A stretch of 64,000 nucleotides of DNA from Lysobacter capsici (GTDB lineage Bacteria; Pseudomonadota; Gammaproteobacteria; Xanthomonadales; Xanthomonadaceae). The notes under the pieces were generated by a model. That model worked only from the letters and a program-made list of their open reading frames with translations, was not told where the DNA came from and did no database searches. The position numbers and the translations under genes are program-made. The stretch covers positions 5,704,001-5,768,000 of the forward strand of contig NZ_CP076103.1 of assembly GCF_018732085.1 (NCBI RefSeq). Direction: 5' to 3'. Shown here one piece after another: positions 47,720-57,189 of the stretch (position 1 is the stretch's first letter; each line of letters begins with the position of its first letter).

Positions 47720-48430
47720 ATGATCGACCTGCATTACTGGCCCACGCCCAACGGCCACAAGATCACCTTGTTCCTGGAAGAGGCCAATCAGGCCGGCGCG
47801 GCGCTGGCGTATTCGATCAAGCCGGTCGATATCGGCGCGGGCGATCAGTTCAAGCCCGACTTCCTGGCGATTTCGCCGAACAACCGCATGCCCGCGATCG
47901 TCGACCATGCGCCGTCGGATGGCGGCGCGGCGGTGAGCGTTTTCGAATCCGGCGCGATCTTGCAGTATCTGGCGGCCAAGACCGGCCGTTTCTCGCCCGG
48001 CGACGTGCGCGGCCAGGTCGAAGTCAACGAATGGCTGTTCTGGCAGGTCGGCGGTTACGGCCCGATGCTCGGACAGAACCACCATTTCACCCGCTATGCG
48101 CCCGAGCAGGTGCCGTACGCGATCGAGCGTTATCAGCGCGAAACCGAGCGCCTGTACGGCGTGCTCGACCGCCGCCTGGCCGGGCGCGAGTTCATCGCCG
48201 CCGATACACTCAGCATCGCCGATTTCGCCTGCCACCCCTGGGCCCACGAACACGCATGGCACCATGTCGACCTCGCCCGCTATCCCAACGTGCAGCGCTG
48301 GCACGACGAGCTGGCCGCGCGCCCGGCCTTCCAGCGGGCCTACGAAATGGGCAAGGTGTACCGCGCCGACAAGACCATGACCGACGAAATGCGCCGCCAC
48401 CTGTTCGGCTCGCCGGCGCAGCCCACCTGA
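47720..48430 (+). CDS. Glutathione S-transferase (YfcG-like)
   Basis: A 236-residue cytoplasmic thiol transferase. The N-terminal thioredoxin-like domain has LHYWPTPNGHKITLFLEE and the cis-Pro NNRMPAIVD, then FESGAILQYLA for glutathione binding; the C-terminal helical domain has TLSIADFACHPW. This is the pattern of the YfcG/YghU branch, which shows disulfide-bond reductase activity in E. coli. The true substrate is unknown. It ends 37 bp before the DPP-IV gene on the same strand. Confidence 0.9.
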   Translation: MIDLHYWPTPNGHKITLFLEEANQAGAALAYSIKPVDIGAGDQFKPDFLAISPNNRMPAIVDHAPSDGGAAVSVFESGAILQYLAAKTGRFSPGDVRGQVEVNEWLFWQVGGYGPMLGQNHHFTRYAPEQVPYAIERYQRETERLYGVLDRRLAGREFIAADTLSIADFACHPWAHEHAWHHVDLARYPNVQRWHDELAARPAFQRAYEMGKVYRADKTMTDEMRRHLFGSPAQPT

Positions 48431-48467
48431 TGCCTCACCCGCAGCACGTCCCGGACCGATCGCCCTG

Positions 48468-50726
48468 ATGAAGACCACCCGCCGCCTTGCCTTGTGCCTG
48501 CTCGCCATGTCGCTGACCACTCCCGCCTTCGCTGCTCCGGCTACGGCCACCACCACTCCCGGCGCCGGCGGCCTGACGCTCGAAGCGCTCACCGGCGACG
48601 CGCCGCTGTCCGGTACCAGCCTGGTCAAGCCGAAGATCGCGCCGGACGGCAGCCGGGTCGGTTTCCTGCGCGGCAAGGCCCGCGACAAGAACCGACTGGA
48701 CTTGTGGGCCTACGACATCGCCAGCGGCAAGACCACGCTGCTGGTCGATTCCGACGACGTGCTGCCCGGCGCGGAAGTGCTCAGCGATGCCGAGAAGGCG
48801 CGTCGCGAACGCCAGCGCATCGCTGCGCTGTCGGGCATCGTCGATTACCAGTGGTCGCCCGACGGCAAGCGCCTGCTGTTCCCGCTCGGCGGCGAGCTGT
48901 ACCTGTACGACCTGGCCAAGACCGGCAAGGCCGCGGTGCGCAAGCTTACGAACGGTGAAGGCTTCGCCACCGATCCCAAGCTGTCGCCCAAGGGCGGGTT
49001 CGTCAGCTTCGTGCGCGACCGCAACCTGTGGGTGATCGACCTGGCCGACGGCAAGGCGACCCAGCTCACGAAGGACGGCAGCGACACCATCGGCAACGGC
49101 GTGGCCGAATTCGTCGCCGACGAAGAGATGGACCGCCACACCGGTTACTGGTGGGCACCCGACGATTCGGCGATCGCGTTCGCGCGCATCGACGAATCGC
49201 CGGTACCGGTGCAAAAGCGCTACGAGGTGTATCCCGATCGCACCGACGTGGTCGAGCAGCGCTATCCGGCCGCGGGCGACGCCAACGTGCGCGTGCGTCT
49301 GCTGGTAGCGCGCGTCGGCGCGCAGGCTGCCGCGCCGAGCGAGATCGATCTGGGCAAGGAACAAGACATCTACCTGGCGCGCGTGGATTGGCGCGACGCC
49401 GACCGCGTGACCTTCCAGCGCCAGTCGCGCGACCAGCACAAACTGGAATTGATCGAAGCCGACCTGCGCAGCGGCGAGCAACGCACGCTGATCACCGAAA
49501 CCTCCAAGACCTGGGTGCCGCTGCACAACGATCTGCGTTTCCTCAAGGACGACCGGATCCTGTGGAACAGCGAGCGCAGCGGTTACGAGCACCTGTACCT
49601 GCTCTCGGCCGACGGCAAGCAGGCGCAGGCGCTGACCTCGGGCGAGTGGCCGGTGGACAGCGTGCTCGCGGTCGATGAAGACGCCGGCCAGGTGTACTTC
49701 GCCGCGGGCAAGGATTCGCCGCTGGATTCGCAGGTGTATCGGGTGGCGTTGAGCGGCGGCGCGATCGAGCGCATCTCCAAGGCCGACGGTTATCACAGCC
49801 CGAGCTTCGCCCTCAACGGCAGCGTGTTCGTCGATGCCTGGTCGAACCCGACCACGCCGCCGCAACTGGAGCTGTATCGCAACGACGGCACCCGCATCGC
49901 CGCGCTGATCGCCAACGATCTCGACGATGCCAAGCACCCGTTCGCGCCGTACCGCGCCGCGCAGCGGCCGATCGAATACGGCGAAATCAAGGCCGCCGAC
50001 GGCAAGACCGCGCTGCACTACAGCCTGATCAAGCCCAGCGGATTCGATGCGGGCAAGCGCTATCCGGTGGTGGTCAACGTGTACGGCGGCCCGGCCTCGC
50101 AGACGGTCAAGCGGGTGTGGGCGCCGGATTTCAATCAGTACCTGGCGCAGCACGGCTATGTGGTGTTCTCGGTCGACAACCGCGGCACGCCGCGGCGCGG
50201 CGCGGCGTTCGGCGGCGCGTTGTACCGCAAGCAGGGCACGGTGGAAGTCGCCGATCAGCTCAAGGGCGTGGAGTGGCTGAAGTCGCAGCCGTGGGTCGAT
50301 GGCGACAAGATCGGCGTGTACGGGTGGTCGAACGGCGGTTACATGACCTTGATGCTGTTGGCGAAGGCGAGCGACGCCTACGCCTGCGGCGTCGCCGGCG
50401 CGCCGGTCACCGACTGGGGCCTGTACGACAGCCACTACACCGAACGCTACATGGGCCTGCCCAAGAGCAATCCCGACGGCTATCGCGAAGGCCGCGTGCT
50501 CGAGCATCTGGACGGATTGACCTCCAAGCTGCTGCTGATCCACGGCATGGCCGACGACAACGTGCTGTTCACCAACTCCACCGTGCTGATGAGCGCCTTG
50601 CAGCAGCGCGGGCAGCCGTTCGAACTGATGACCTATCCCGGTGCGAAGCATGGGTTGCGCGGGCGCGACAATCTGCATCGGTTTCGCTTGACCGAGGATT
50701 TCTTCGATCGGTGTCTGAAGCGCTGA
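48468..50726 (+). CDS. Exported dipeptidyl peptidase IV-type S9 peptidase
   Basis: Serine exopeptidase of 752 residues that removes N-terminal X-Pro dipeptides. Signal peptide: LALCLLAMSLTTPAFA. The propeller domain contains the double-Glu substrate-binding motif of DPP-IV (FVADEEMDRHTGYWW, Glu219 and Glu220). The hydrolase domain has Ser621 in GWSNGGY, where GWSYGGY is usual, a later HGMADDNV with the Asp, and His in AKHGLRG. The N-for-Y substitution lies next to the nucleophile and is worth checking. It follows the GST gene closely. Confidence 0.92.
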   Translation: MKTTRRLALCLLAMSLTTPAFAAPATATTTPGAGGLTLEALTGDAPLSGTSLVKPKIAPDGSRVGFLRGKARDKNRLDLWAYDIASGKTTLLVDSDDVLPGAEVLSDAEKARRERQRIAALSGIVDYQWSPDGKRLLFPLGGELYLYDLAKTGKAAVRKLTNGEGFATDPKLSPKGGFVSFVRDRNLWVIDLADGKATQLTKDGSDTIGNGVAEFVADEEMDRHTGYWWAPDDSAIAFARIDESPVPVQKRYEVYPDRTDVVEQRYPAAGDANVRVRLLVARVGAQAAAPSEIDLGKEQDIYLARVDWRDADRVTFQRQSRDQHKLELIEADLRSGEQRTLITETSKTWVPLHNDLRFLKDDRILWNSERSGYEHLYLLSADGKQAQALTSGEWPVDSVLAVDEDAGQVYFAAGKDSPLDSQVYRVALSGGAIERISKADGYHSPSFALNGSVFVDAWSNPTTPPQLELYRNDGTRIAALIANDLDDAKHPFAPYRAAQRPIEYGEIKAADGKTALHYSLIKPSGFDAGKRYPVVVNVYGGPASQTVKRVWAPDFNQYLAQHGYVVFSVDNRGTPRRGAAFGGALYRKQGTVEVADQLKGVEWLKSQPWVDGDKIGVYGWSNGGYMTLMLLAKASDAYACGVAGAPVTDWGLYDSHYTERYMGLPKSNPDGYREGRVLEHLDGLTSKLLLIHGMADDNVLFTNSTVLMSALQQRGQPFELMTYPGAKHGLRGRDNLHRFRLTEDFFDRCLKR

Positions 50727-50737
50727 GGTCGCTCGCG

Positions 50738-50841
50738 GCCCTCACCCCGGCCCTCTCCCGCAAGCGGGAGAGGGGCTAAAACCACCGCATTCTGCTTGTC
50801 TCCCTCTCCCGCTTGCGGGAGAGGGCTGGGGTGAGGGCCGC
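50738..50841. repeat. REP/BIME, CTCCCGC/GCGGGAG family
   Basis: Two hairpins (CCCTCTCCCGCAAGCGGGAG and CCCTCTCCCGCTTGCGGGAG) sit inside an outer inverted repeat, GGCCCTCACCCC mirrored by GGGGTGAGGGCC. It lies between two plus-strand genes, so it may separate their transcripts. Confidence 0.85.
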
Positions 50842-50932
50842 GTCCCCTTCATCCACCCACATGACCTTCGGCGCTTGGCCCCGACCGCCGCGAAGCCGAT
50901 GCTGGAGCCCTTCACTCCACCCGGGTCACCTC

Positions 50933-52771
50933 ATGAAGCCGCTCGTTCTCGCCGTCGCCCTGGCGCTGTCCGCGCCCGTCCTGGTCCTGTCCGCCGCGCC
51001 TGCACACGCCGGGGATGCGGCGAAATCCGACACCAAGGCCAAGGCGCCCGCCGCCAAACCGTCGCCGGCCTGGGTCGAAACGAGCAACCGCTACACCCAG
51101 ATCCTGATCAAGGCCCAGGCCGATTTCGCCCCGGAAGGCTTCTCCTTCTTCGGCATTCCCGGCTACGACGACAAGGTCACCGACCTCAAGCCGCAGGTGA
51201 ACCAGCGCTTCCGCGCCGCCATGGCCAAGGCCAAGGCCGAACTGCACGAGAAGCTGCAGGTCGAACGCGATCCCAACGTGCGCCAGGACCTGGAAATCCT
51301 GATCGGCGCGATCGACGACAACGTCGAAGGCAACGAACTCAACGAACGCCTGATGCTGCCGTGGTTCGACGCGCCGCAGACGGTGTTCTCCGGCATCAAC
51401 GGTCTGCTCTCCGATCAGACCCCGCCCGAACGCCGCACCCAGGCGCTCGCGCGCCTGCAGGCCTATGTCGGCATGACCCCGGGCAGCGAACCGCTGACCA
51501 CCCTCGCCCGCCAGCGCTACGAAGAACGCCTGGCCGCCGATTCCAGCCTGCTGCAGCCGACCAAGCTCGAAGTCGACCAGGCCCTGGGCAACGTCGACAC
51601 CTACGTCGCCGGCATCCGCAAGCTGTTCGACAAGTACAAGATCCAGGGCGCCGAACCGGCGCTCAAGGCGATGGAAACCCAGCTGCGCGAGTACGGCCAG
51701 TGGACCCGCAGCGCGGTGCTGCCCAAGGCGCGCAGCGACGCGCGCCTGCCGCCGGAGCTGTACGCGTATCAACTCAAGCAGTACGGCATCGACATCGATC
51801 CGCAGTTGCTGATGCGCCGCGCCCAGGTCGAGTTCATGGAAACCCGCGCGGCGATGCGCCAGCTCGCGCCGCTGGTCGCCAAAGCCAAGGGCCTGAAGAT
51901 CGCCGATCCGCACGATTACGTCGCGGTGATCCGCGCGCTCAAGCAGGACACCATCCCCAACGACCAGCTCGAACCGCGCTACCGCAAGGTCATCGACGCG
52001 ATCGATCCGATCATCCGCAAGGAACAGATCGTCGACGTGCCGCAGCGGCCGATGGTGATGCGCCTGGGCAGCGACGCCGAATCGGCCTCGCAGCCGGCGC
52101 CGCATTTCCTGCCCGCGCCGCTGGTCGGCAACACCGGCCAACAAGGCCAGTTCGTGCTGCCGGTGGCGGTGCCCAATCCGTCCGGCAAGACCCTGCACTA
52201 CGACGACTTCAACTACGAATCGGCGGCGTGGACGCTGTCGGCGCACGAAGGCCGCCCGGGCCACGAACTGCAGTTCACCGCGATGATCGAGCGCGGCATT
52301 TCGCTGGCGCGTTCGATGTTCGCGTTCAACTCGGTCAACGTCGAAGGCTGGGCGCTGTACGCCGAAGCCGAGATGGTGCCGTACGAGCCGCTCGACGGGC
52401 AGCTGATCGCATTGCAGTTCCGCCTGCTGCGCGCCTCGCGCGCGATGCTCGACCCGATGCTCAACCTCGGCCTGACCGATCGCGCGAGCGCCGGCAAGCT
52501 GCTGCAGGAGCAGGTCGGTTTCTCCGAGGCGATGACCAAGCAGGAACTCGATCGCTACATGTTCAACGCCCCGGGCCAGGCCGGCAGTTACTTCTACGGC
52601 TACAGCCGCATCCTGGAGCTGCGCATGCAGACCGAGCTGGCTACCGGCGATCGCTTCGACCGTTTGAAGTTCAACAATTTCCTGCTCGATCAGGGCTTGT
52701 TGCCACCGGCGCTGTTGGCCAAGGCGGCGCAGGAAAACTTCGTGCCGGCGCAGAACAAGGGCAAGCGCTGA
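50933..52771 (+). CDS. DUF885-family exported putative metallopeptidase
   Basis: A 612-residue exported protein (signal peptide LALSAPVLVLSAAPAHA). The family-defining HEGRPGHE at 438-445 carries the putative zinc ligands His438 and His443, embedded in WTLSAHEGRPGHELQF, with GWALYAEAEM downstream supplying the third ligand. DUF885 proteins are regarded as peptidases, but substrates are mostly unknown. The chosen ATG begins the signal peptide; the open frame upstream runs through the REP element and is not used. Confidence 0.88.
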   Translation: MKPLVLAVALALSAPVLVLSAAPAHAGDAAKSDTKAKAPAAKPSPAWVETSNRYTQILIKAQADFAPEGFSFFGIPGYDDKVTDLKPQVNQRFRAAMAKAKAELHEKLQVERDPNVRQDLEILIGAIDDNVEGNELNERLMLPWFDAPQTVFSGINGLLSDQTPPERRTQALARLQAYVGMTPGSEPLTTLARQRYEERLAADSSLLQPTKLEVDQALGNVDTYVAGIRKLFDKYKIQGAEPALKAMETQLREYGQWTRSAVLPKARSDARLPPELYAYQLKQYGIDIDPQLLMRRAQVEFMETRAAMRQLAPLVAKAKGLKIADPHDYVAVIRALKQDTIPNDQLEPRYRKVIDAIDPIIRKEQIVDVPQRPMVMRLGSDAESASQPAPHFLPAPLVGNTGQQGQFVLPVAVPNPSGKTLHYDDFNYESAAWTLSAHEGRPGHELQFTAMIERGISLARSMFAFNSVNVEGWALYAEAEMVPYEPLDGQLIALQFRLLRASRAMLDPMLNLGLTDRASAGKLLQEQVGFSEAMTKQELDRYMFNAPGQAGSYFYGYSRILELRMQTELATGDRFDRLKFNNFLLDQGLLPPALLAKAAQENFVPAQNKGKR

Positions 52772-52885
52772 TCTTGCGCTGATCGGCAATCGGAACGCCT
52801 TGTTCCGATTGCGCGGGCAAGCTGAAATCGCCCTTGCCGTTGCCGTTGCTTCGGCTCGGCTCACGCTGGAAGACACGCAGTCCAT

Positions 52886-53413
52886 CCAGCGCCGCGAGGC
52901 CTGAACTCGCGTTAGCAACAGCACACCCGGAGGGCGGCGCACATGGATGTGCGCCGTGCGCCACCGAGACAGGATGTCTCGTGTGGCGCATGCCTGCGTC
53001 AGCTCCGCACGCGCGGGCTCTTGATTCACAAAAAAGCGTTTTTCTTTGGTTACCTTTCTTTTGTCGCTTTTGACAAAAGAAAGTAACTCGGCCGCTTGCG
53101 GACGAAAGCTGTTGATCTTGCCTTTGGCTTCAAAGGCTCTACAGCTTCAAAGCTCTAAAGCTTTAGGAGCTGCAAGCAGGATCAAAAGCTTCCGCCACTA
53201 AAGCGGCGGGTAACTTTCTTTTGTCCAGAGCCACAAAAGAAAGTCACCAAAGAAAAAGGCGTTCCTGTTTCGAATCAAAAGCCGCACGATCGATGCCGAC
53301 GCGGGCATGCGCCACACGAGACATCCTGTCTCGGTGGCGCACGGCGCACATCCATGTGCGCCGCCCTCCGGGTGTGCTTTTGCTAACGCGAGTTACAGGC
53401 GTCGCAGCGCTGG
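52886..53413. repeat. ~0.5 kb palindromic repeat element, copy B
   Basis: Near-identical to copy A at 26317-26830 across its whole length, including TTTGTCGCTTTTGACAAAAG and AAGCTTCCGCCACTAAAGCG, with the same inverted ends (CCAGCGCCGCGAGGCCTGAA at the left). Differences cluster in the central CTTCAAAGC region and at the hairpin tips. No transposase is encoded. Confidence 0.75.
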
Positions 53414-53458
53414 AAGGTAGACGTGACTTCAGACACAAACAAAAGCCACATGGCCTAC

Positions 53459-53484
53459 CTGTAGGAGCGGCGCGAGCCGCGACC
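53459..53484 (+). repeat. Single REP copy, GTAGGAGCGGCGC family
   Basis: CTGTAGGAGCGGCGCGAGCC and following bases, one base different from the arms at 16625. It stands at the same side and similar distance from copy B as the REP near copy A. Confidence 0.7.
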
Positions 53485-53658
53485 GCGGCAACGCAACTAC
53501 GACGCAGGCTGCGAGGTTTTGGCGATCGCGCGATCGCGACTCACGCCGCCGCGACAACGAAATCGCCTGCTTCAAACACACCGCAACAACACCGCACCGA
53601 CAGAAGGGCCGCGAAATCCGCGGCCTCCATGCGGCCTGCACGCGATTCGGCGCACGCC

Positions 53659-56460
53659 TCAATACACCAACGCCCAACTCATCGTCTTCAACGCGAACAC
53701 AAACCACACCATCGCCAAGCAGGCCACCGCCATCGCCCCCGCACACACCCGGCGCAGGCGCTGCATCGGCCCGCGCCACGCGGCGCGCCCGTTGAGGCAG
53801 GCGACGATCGCGATCGGCACGCTCAACAATCCGAGCAACTGGGCCAGACGAATCCAGCCGTCCAGACCGCCATCGAGCGCCCGCACCGACGCGTCGGCGC
53901 GCGCGAGCACCCACCACCACAGCGTCGCCAGCAACAGGTTCGAGACGAGGCCGAACAGCGTCAGCAGGCGCAGATCGCGCTCGCGGCCGTCCAGACGCAG
54001 ACGACGCTGGGTCTGGTAACGCACGATCGCGGCGATCGGCCACAGGCACAGCGCGAGCGCCTGCACGCCCAGCGTCGCGAACAGCAACGGCAGCATCCAG
54101 CCGGGCGAACGCCAGCCCGGCACCGGCTGCAGCCACATCGCCGCCGGCACGTCGTCGCTGCTGATCGCAACCACCTCGGTGCCGCTCATCTTCGCCGCGA
54201 GCCGGCTGTCGCCGTCGACTTCGCGCCACACATACGGCTCGATCTCGCGCCAGCGCTTGATCCGGCCATCGCGGGTCCGCAGCGACGACACCCCGATCGT
54301 GTCGTCGTCGTTGAGGACCACCGTCGCGCTGCCGAACAAACGCGCCATCACCAGGAAATTGCTGGCCGAGCCGCGGCTGTTTTCGTAACGCCCGCGCAAT
54401 TGTTCGCCGTGCAGATGCGCGGTCGGCAAGGTCGGCGTGTCAGCGATCGGGCTGGGGTAATAGCGCTGGATCAGGCCTTCGACCAGGTCGCGATGCAGCG
54501 CGCGGCCGGCGCGGGCCGGGCCGTCGGCGGATACGAAGATGCCGAGCCGATGCGCCGGCAACAGCATCAGGCTGCTCTGGAACGCTTCGGTCGCGCCGCC
54601 ATGGCCGATCACCACCGGGCCGCGGCTGTCGCGTCGAAAAAACCCCAGCGTCATCGCGTCCAGGCCCGGGATCGGCCGCGATGCGCTCGCCTGCATCGAT
54701 TGCAGCGTATGCGGCTGCAGGATCGCGTCACCGCCGTAACGGCCCTGGTCGAGCTGGGCCAGCATGAAATGCGCCATGTCCTCGCCGGTGCTCGACAGGC
54801 TGCCGGCCGGCGCGGGATTGACCAGTTCGAACGGCACCGGCGCGGCGCCGGCGGCGACGTAGCTTTGCGCCATGTCGCCGACCAATCCCTTCGGCAAGGG
54901 CTGACGGAAACTCGAACGGCGCATGCGCAACGGTTCGAACAGATGCTCTTCGACGTAATCGTCGAACGGTTGCCCGGCGACGCGCTCGACGATGTAACCG
55001 GCCAGGGCCGCGCCGTAGTTCGAATACGCCGGCACCGTGCCGGGCGCGTAGATGCGCTGCGGCTGCACGGCCTTGAGGTAATCGCCGAGCTTGAGCAGGC
55101 GCGAGGGGTCGGCGGCGAACAGGTGCTTGCTCGACTCCTCGAAGCCGGCGCGGTGGGTCATCAGATGGCGCAGGGTGATCGGCTGGCCGTAGTAGTCGCG
55201 GATCCTGAAATCCAGGTAGGTGTTGACGTCCGCGTCCAGGTCGAGCTTGCCGCGCTCGACCAGTTGCATCACCGCGGTCCAGGTGAACAGCTTGGAGATC
55301 GAACCCGGCCGCAGCAGCGTGCGCGCCGGGTCCATCGGCTTGCGCCGCTCGACATCGGCATAGCCGTAGCCCTTCGACAGCAGCACCTGGCCGTCCTTGA
55401 CCACGACCACGACCGCGCCGGCCAGACCGCCGCGCGCGATCGCCTGCGGCACCAGGCCGTCGGCATAGGCTTCCAGGTCCAGGGCGCCCAGTTGCGGAAT
55501 CGGCGCGGCGCCGACGGCTTCGACCAGGATCGCGCCGGGTGCGCTGGCGGCGTTCGAATTCGGGTTCGGGTCGGGAGACAGCGGCGGCAGTGCTTCGATG
55601 CTCGCCGGGTCGGACGCGTGCATGGCGTTCGCGGTGATTTGCGACGCGGTCGGGACGGTGTCGGTCAGGACCACGGTGGGCGCGGCGGGTTGCGGTGCCG
55701 GCGATAGCGGCGAAGGTAACGGCGGTGGCGCGGGTGAGGGCCGCGCGGCCGGGAGATTCGCTGTCGCTGTCGGCATGGGGGCCGGTGTCGGCGGTTTCGC
55801 CACGACCGACCCGGCGGGCGCTGCGCTCGGCGCGGCGGGTTTCGGCGGCGGTTCGCCCGGTCCCGGCCTACTCGCGGACGCAACCGGTTTAGGCGGGCGG
55901 GCCGCGGTGCCGGTGGCCGACGTGGGCGCTTCTGCCGATGGTTTCGAAGGCTTGGGCGGCGACGGGGCGATCGCTGGCTTGACCGTCGCGGTGGTGGCGT
56001 TCGCGGGTACGGGCGTCGGCGCAACGGGCGCGGTGCGCGGCGGCGCGGCGGTCCGGCGCGGCGTGCTCTCGATGCGGCTGGGCACGGCGGGGCCGGACGC
56101 TGCGGGGATCGTCGTACCTGCGGGCGGTGCGACCCTCGGGGTGGCCGCGGCGCGCGCGATCGCCGCGGCCGGCGATTCGCGCTCCTGCGGCGGCGGCGGC
56201 CTGAGCGGCTCGCTCGGCGGCGAGCTGATCGGCGGCGGGGCCGGCGGCGCGGGCGCCGGACGCAGCGGCACGGCGGTGGTGGTGGCGGGGAATGCGGACG
56301 CCGCGGGGGCGACCGGCGCGGGCCGGATGTCGCTGGCGCGGGCCGGCGCGGCCGGCGTCGCCGGCGGCGCCTGCTGCGCCCCGCTCGATCCGGCCGCGAG
56401 CAACAGCCCGCCCACGACACCCGCCGCACCGATGGCGCGCATCCAACCTTTGGACTTCAT
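53659..56460 (-). CDS. Exported serine hydrolase (class C beta-lactamase fold) with Pro/Ala linker and C-terminal membrane domain
   Basis: A 933-residue protein. After a signal sequence (AIGAAGVVGGLLLAAGSSGA) come about 270 residues very rich in Pro, Ala and Thr. Next is a beta-lactamase-related domain with SISK at 387-390 (nucleophile Ser387, Lys390), YSN in the PAYSNYG segment, and HGG in VIGHGGAT. The last ~200 residues hold several membrane helices (LPLLFATLGVQALALCLWPI, LSVPIAIVACLNG). The family includes esterases, D-aminopeptidases and penicillin-binding-like enzymes; the substrate is not known. GGGGGAACC precedes the ATG. Confidence 0.85.
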   Translation of the reverse strand: MKSKGWMRAIGAAGVVGGLLLAAGSSGAQQAPPATPAAPARASDIRPAPVAPAASAFPATTTAVPLRPAPAPPAPPPISSPPSEPLRPPPPQERESPAAAIARAAATPRVAPPAGTTIPAASGPAVPSRIESTPRRTAAPPRTAPVAPTPVPANATTATVKPAIAPSPPKPSKPSAEAPTSATGTAARPPKPVASASRPGPGEPPPKPAAPSAAPAGSVVAKPPTPAPMPTATANLPAARPSPAPPPLPSPLSPAPQPAAPTVVLTDTVPTASQITANAMHASDPASIEALPPLSPDPNPNSNAASAPGAILVEAVGAAPIPQLGALDLEAYADGLVPQAIARGGLAGAVVVVVKDGQVLLSKGYGYADVERRKPMDPARTLLRPGSISKLFTWTAVMQLVERGKLDLDADVNTYLDFRIRDYYGQPITLRHLMTHRAGFEESSKHLFAADPSRLLKLGDYLKAVQPQRIYAPGTVPAYSNYGAALAGYIVERVAGQPFDDYVEEHLFEPLRMRRSSFRQPLPKGLVGDMAQSYVAAGAAPVPFELVNPAPAGSLSSTGEDMAHFMLAQLDQGRYGGDAILQPHTLQSMQASASRPIPGLDAMTLGFFRRDSRGPVVIGHGGATEAFQSSLMLLPAHRLGIFVSADGPARAGRALHRDLVEGLIQRYYPSPIADTPTLPTAHLHGEQLRGRYENSRGSASNFLVMARLFGSATVVLNDDDTIGVSSLRTRDGRIKRWREIEPYVWREVDGDSRLAAKMSGTEVVAISSDDVPAAMWLQPVPGWRSPGWMLPLLFATLGVQALALCLWPIAAIVRYQTQRRLRLDGRERDLRLLTLFGLVSNLLLATLWWWVLARADASVRALDGGLDGWIRLAQLLGLLSVPIAIVACLNGRAAWRGPMQRLRRVCAGAMAVACLAMVWFVFALKTMSWALVY

Positions 56461-57189
56461 GGTTCCCCCGACCTTGCGCCCCGAGCCGCCCGCGAGCGCA
56501 TCCAGGACGCGGCCGCGGGCGATGCCGACCGAGCGTCGGCGCGCAGAGTGTAAGCGCGGAAATCGCTGAATTCGGGCGCGAATTCGCGTCATTCGGCGAG
56601 GTGACGGCGATGCTGTGGCGAAGCAGGTCGATGGGAATCACAACGGAGCGCAGTAAAGGTGTTTTCTGGCATCCGTGTGGTGTCCTGCGAGCGGTGCATT
56701 CCACTGCATGCGGCCGTCGAAACGGGTTGCCGCACGGATCGAGTTCATCGCAAGCGGAGCGCAAAGCGTCGGGGCTGAAGCTCCCTCCTACAAAAGACTT
56801 CGTCGCTTTCGCGGGCGGTCGGAGCGTCCTGCGCCAGCACGGCTGGGCTGGACCACCAGCTTCGACGCCGAGGAAGTCTTTCGTGGCAGGCAGCCTGCGC
56901 CCCGACAGCGACGCTCGGCCAACGGCGAATCGATCCATCCACATCGCCTCATCAAGCCGAACCCCGGCCCAGCCATCGCGCCCGCTTCGCCTCACACACC
57001 GCCGTCCAAACCACCGCCGATCGTCGACCGCGTCGCAAAACCGCGCATCGACCTGCGTTGTCGCCCCACCCTTCGGCCGCTTTCCAAACCACCAAACGTA
57101 TTTCCCAAGATGAACATTCCGCCAGGCCTCGCGCTTGGCAAGGCAGGGGCGGCCGCCTAGAGTCGCCGTGACCCCTCTCGGCCGCCTCC
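56461..57189. other. 729-bp intergenic region between divergent genes
   Basis: No gene is supported. It has a short dispersed palindrome at 56765-56791 (CGTCGGGGCTGAAGCTCCC, then TCCTAC) like the one at 3398-3425. It should contain the promoters of the serine hydrolase and of the XRE-cupin regulator. Confidence 0.5.

Larger units (their letters stand above)
52772..53658. other. 887-bp repeat-filled intergenic region
   Basis: No gene is supported. It begins with a perfect 11-bp hairpin (GCAATCGGAAC, loop GCCTT, GTTCCGATTGC at 52786-52812) 15 bases after the upstream stop, which may end that transcript. Most of the rest is copy B of the large element and a REP copy. The last ~170 bp show nothing recognisable. 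Confidence 0.55.

Noticed and set aside
53221..55707. Very long plus-strand open frame overlapping the serine hydrolase
   Set aside because: It is the antisense shadow of a gene with clear catalytic motifs, in GC-rich DNA where such shadows are common.
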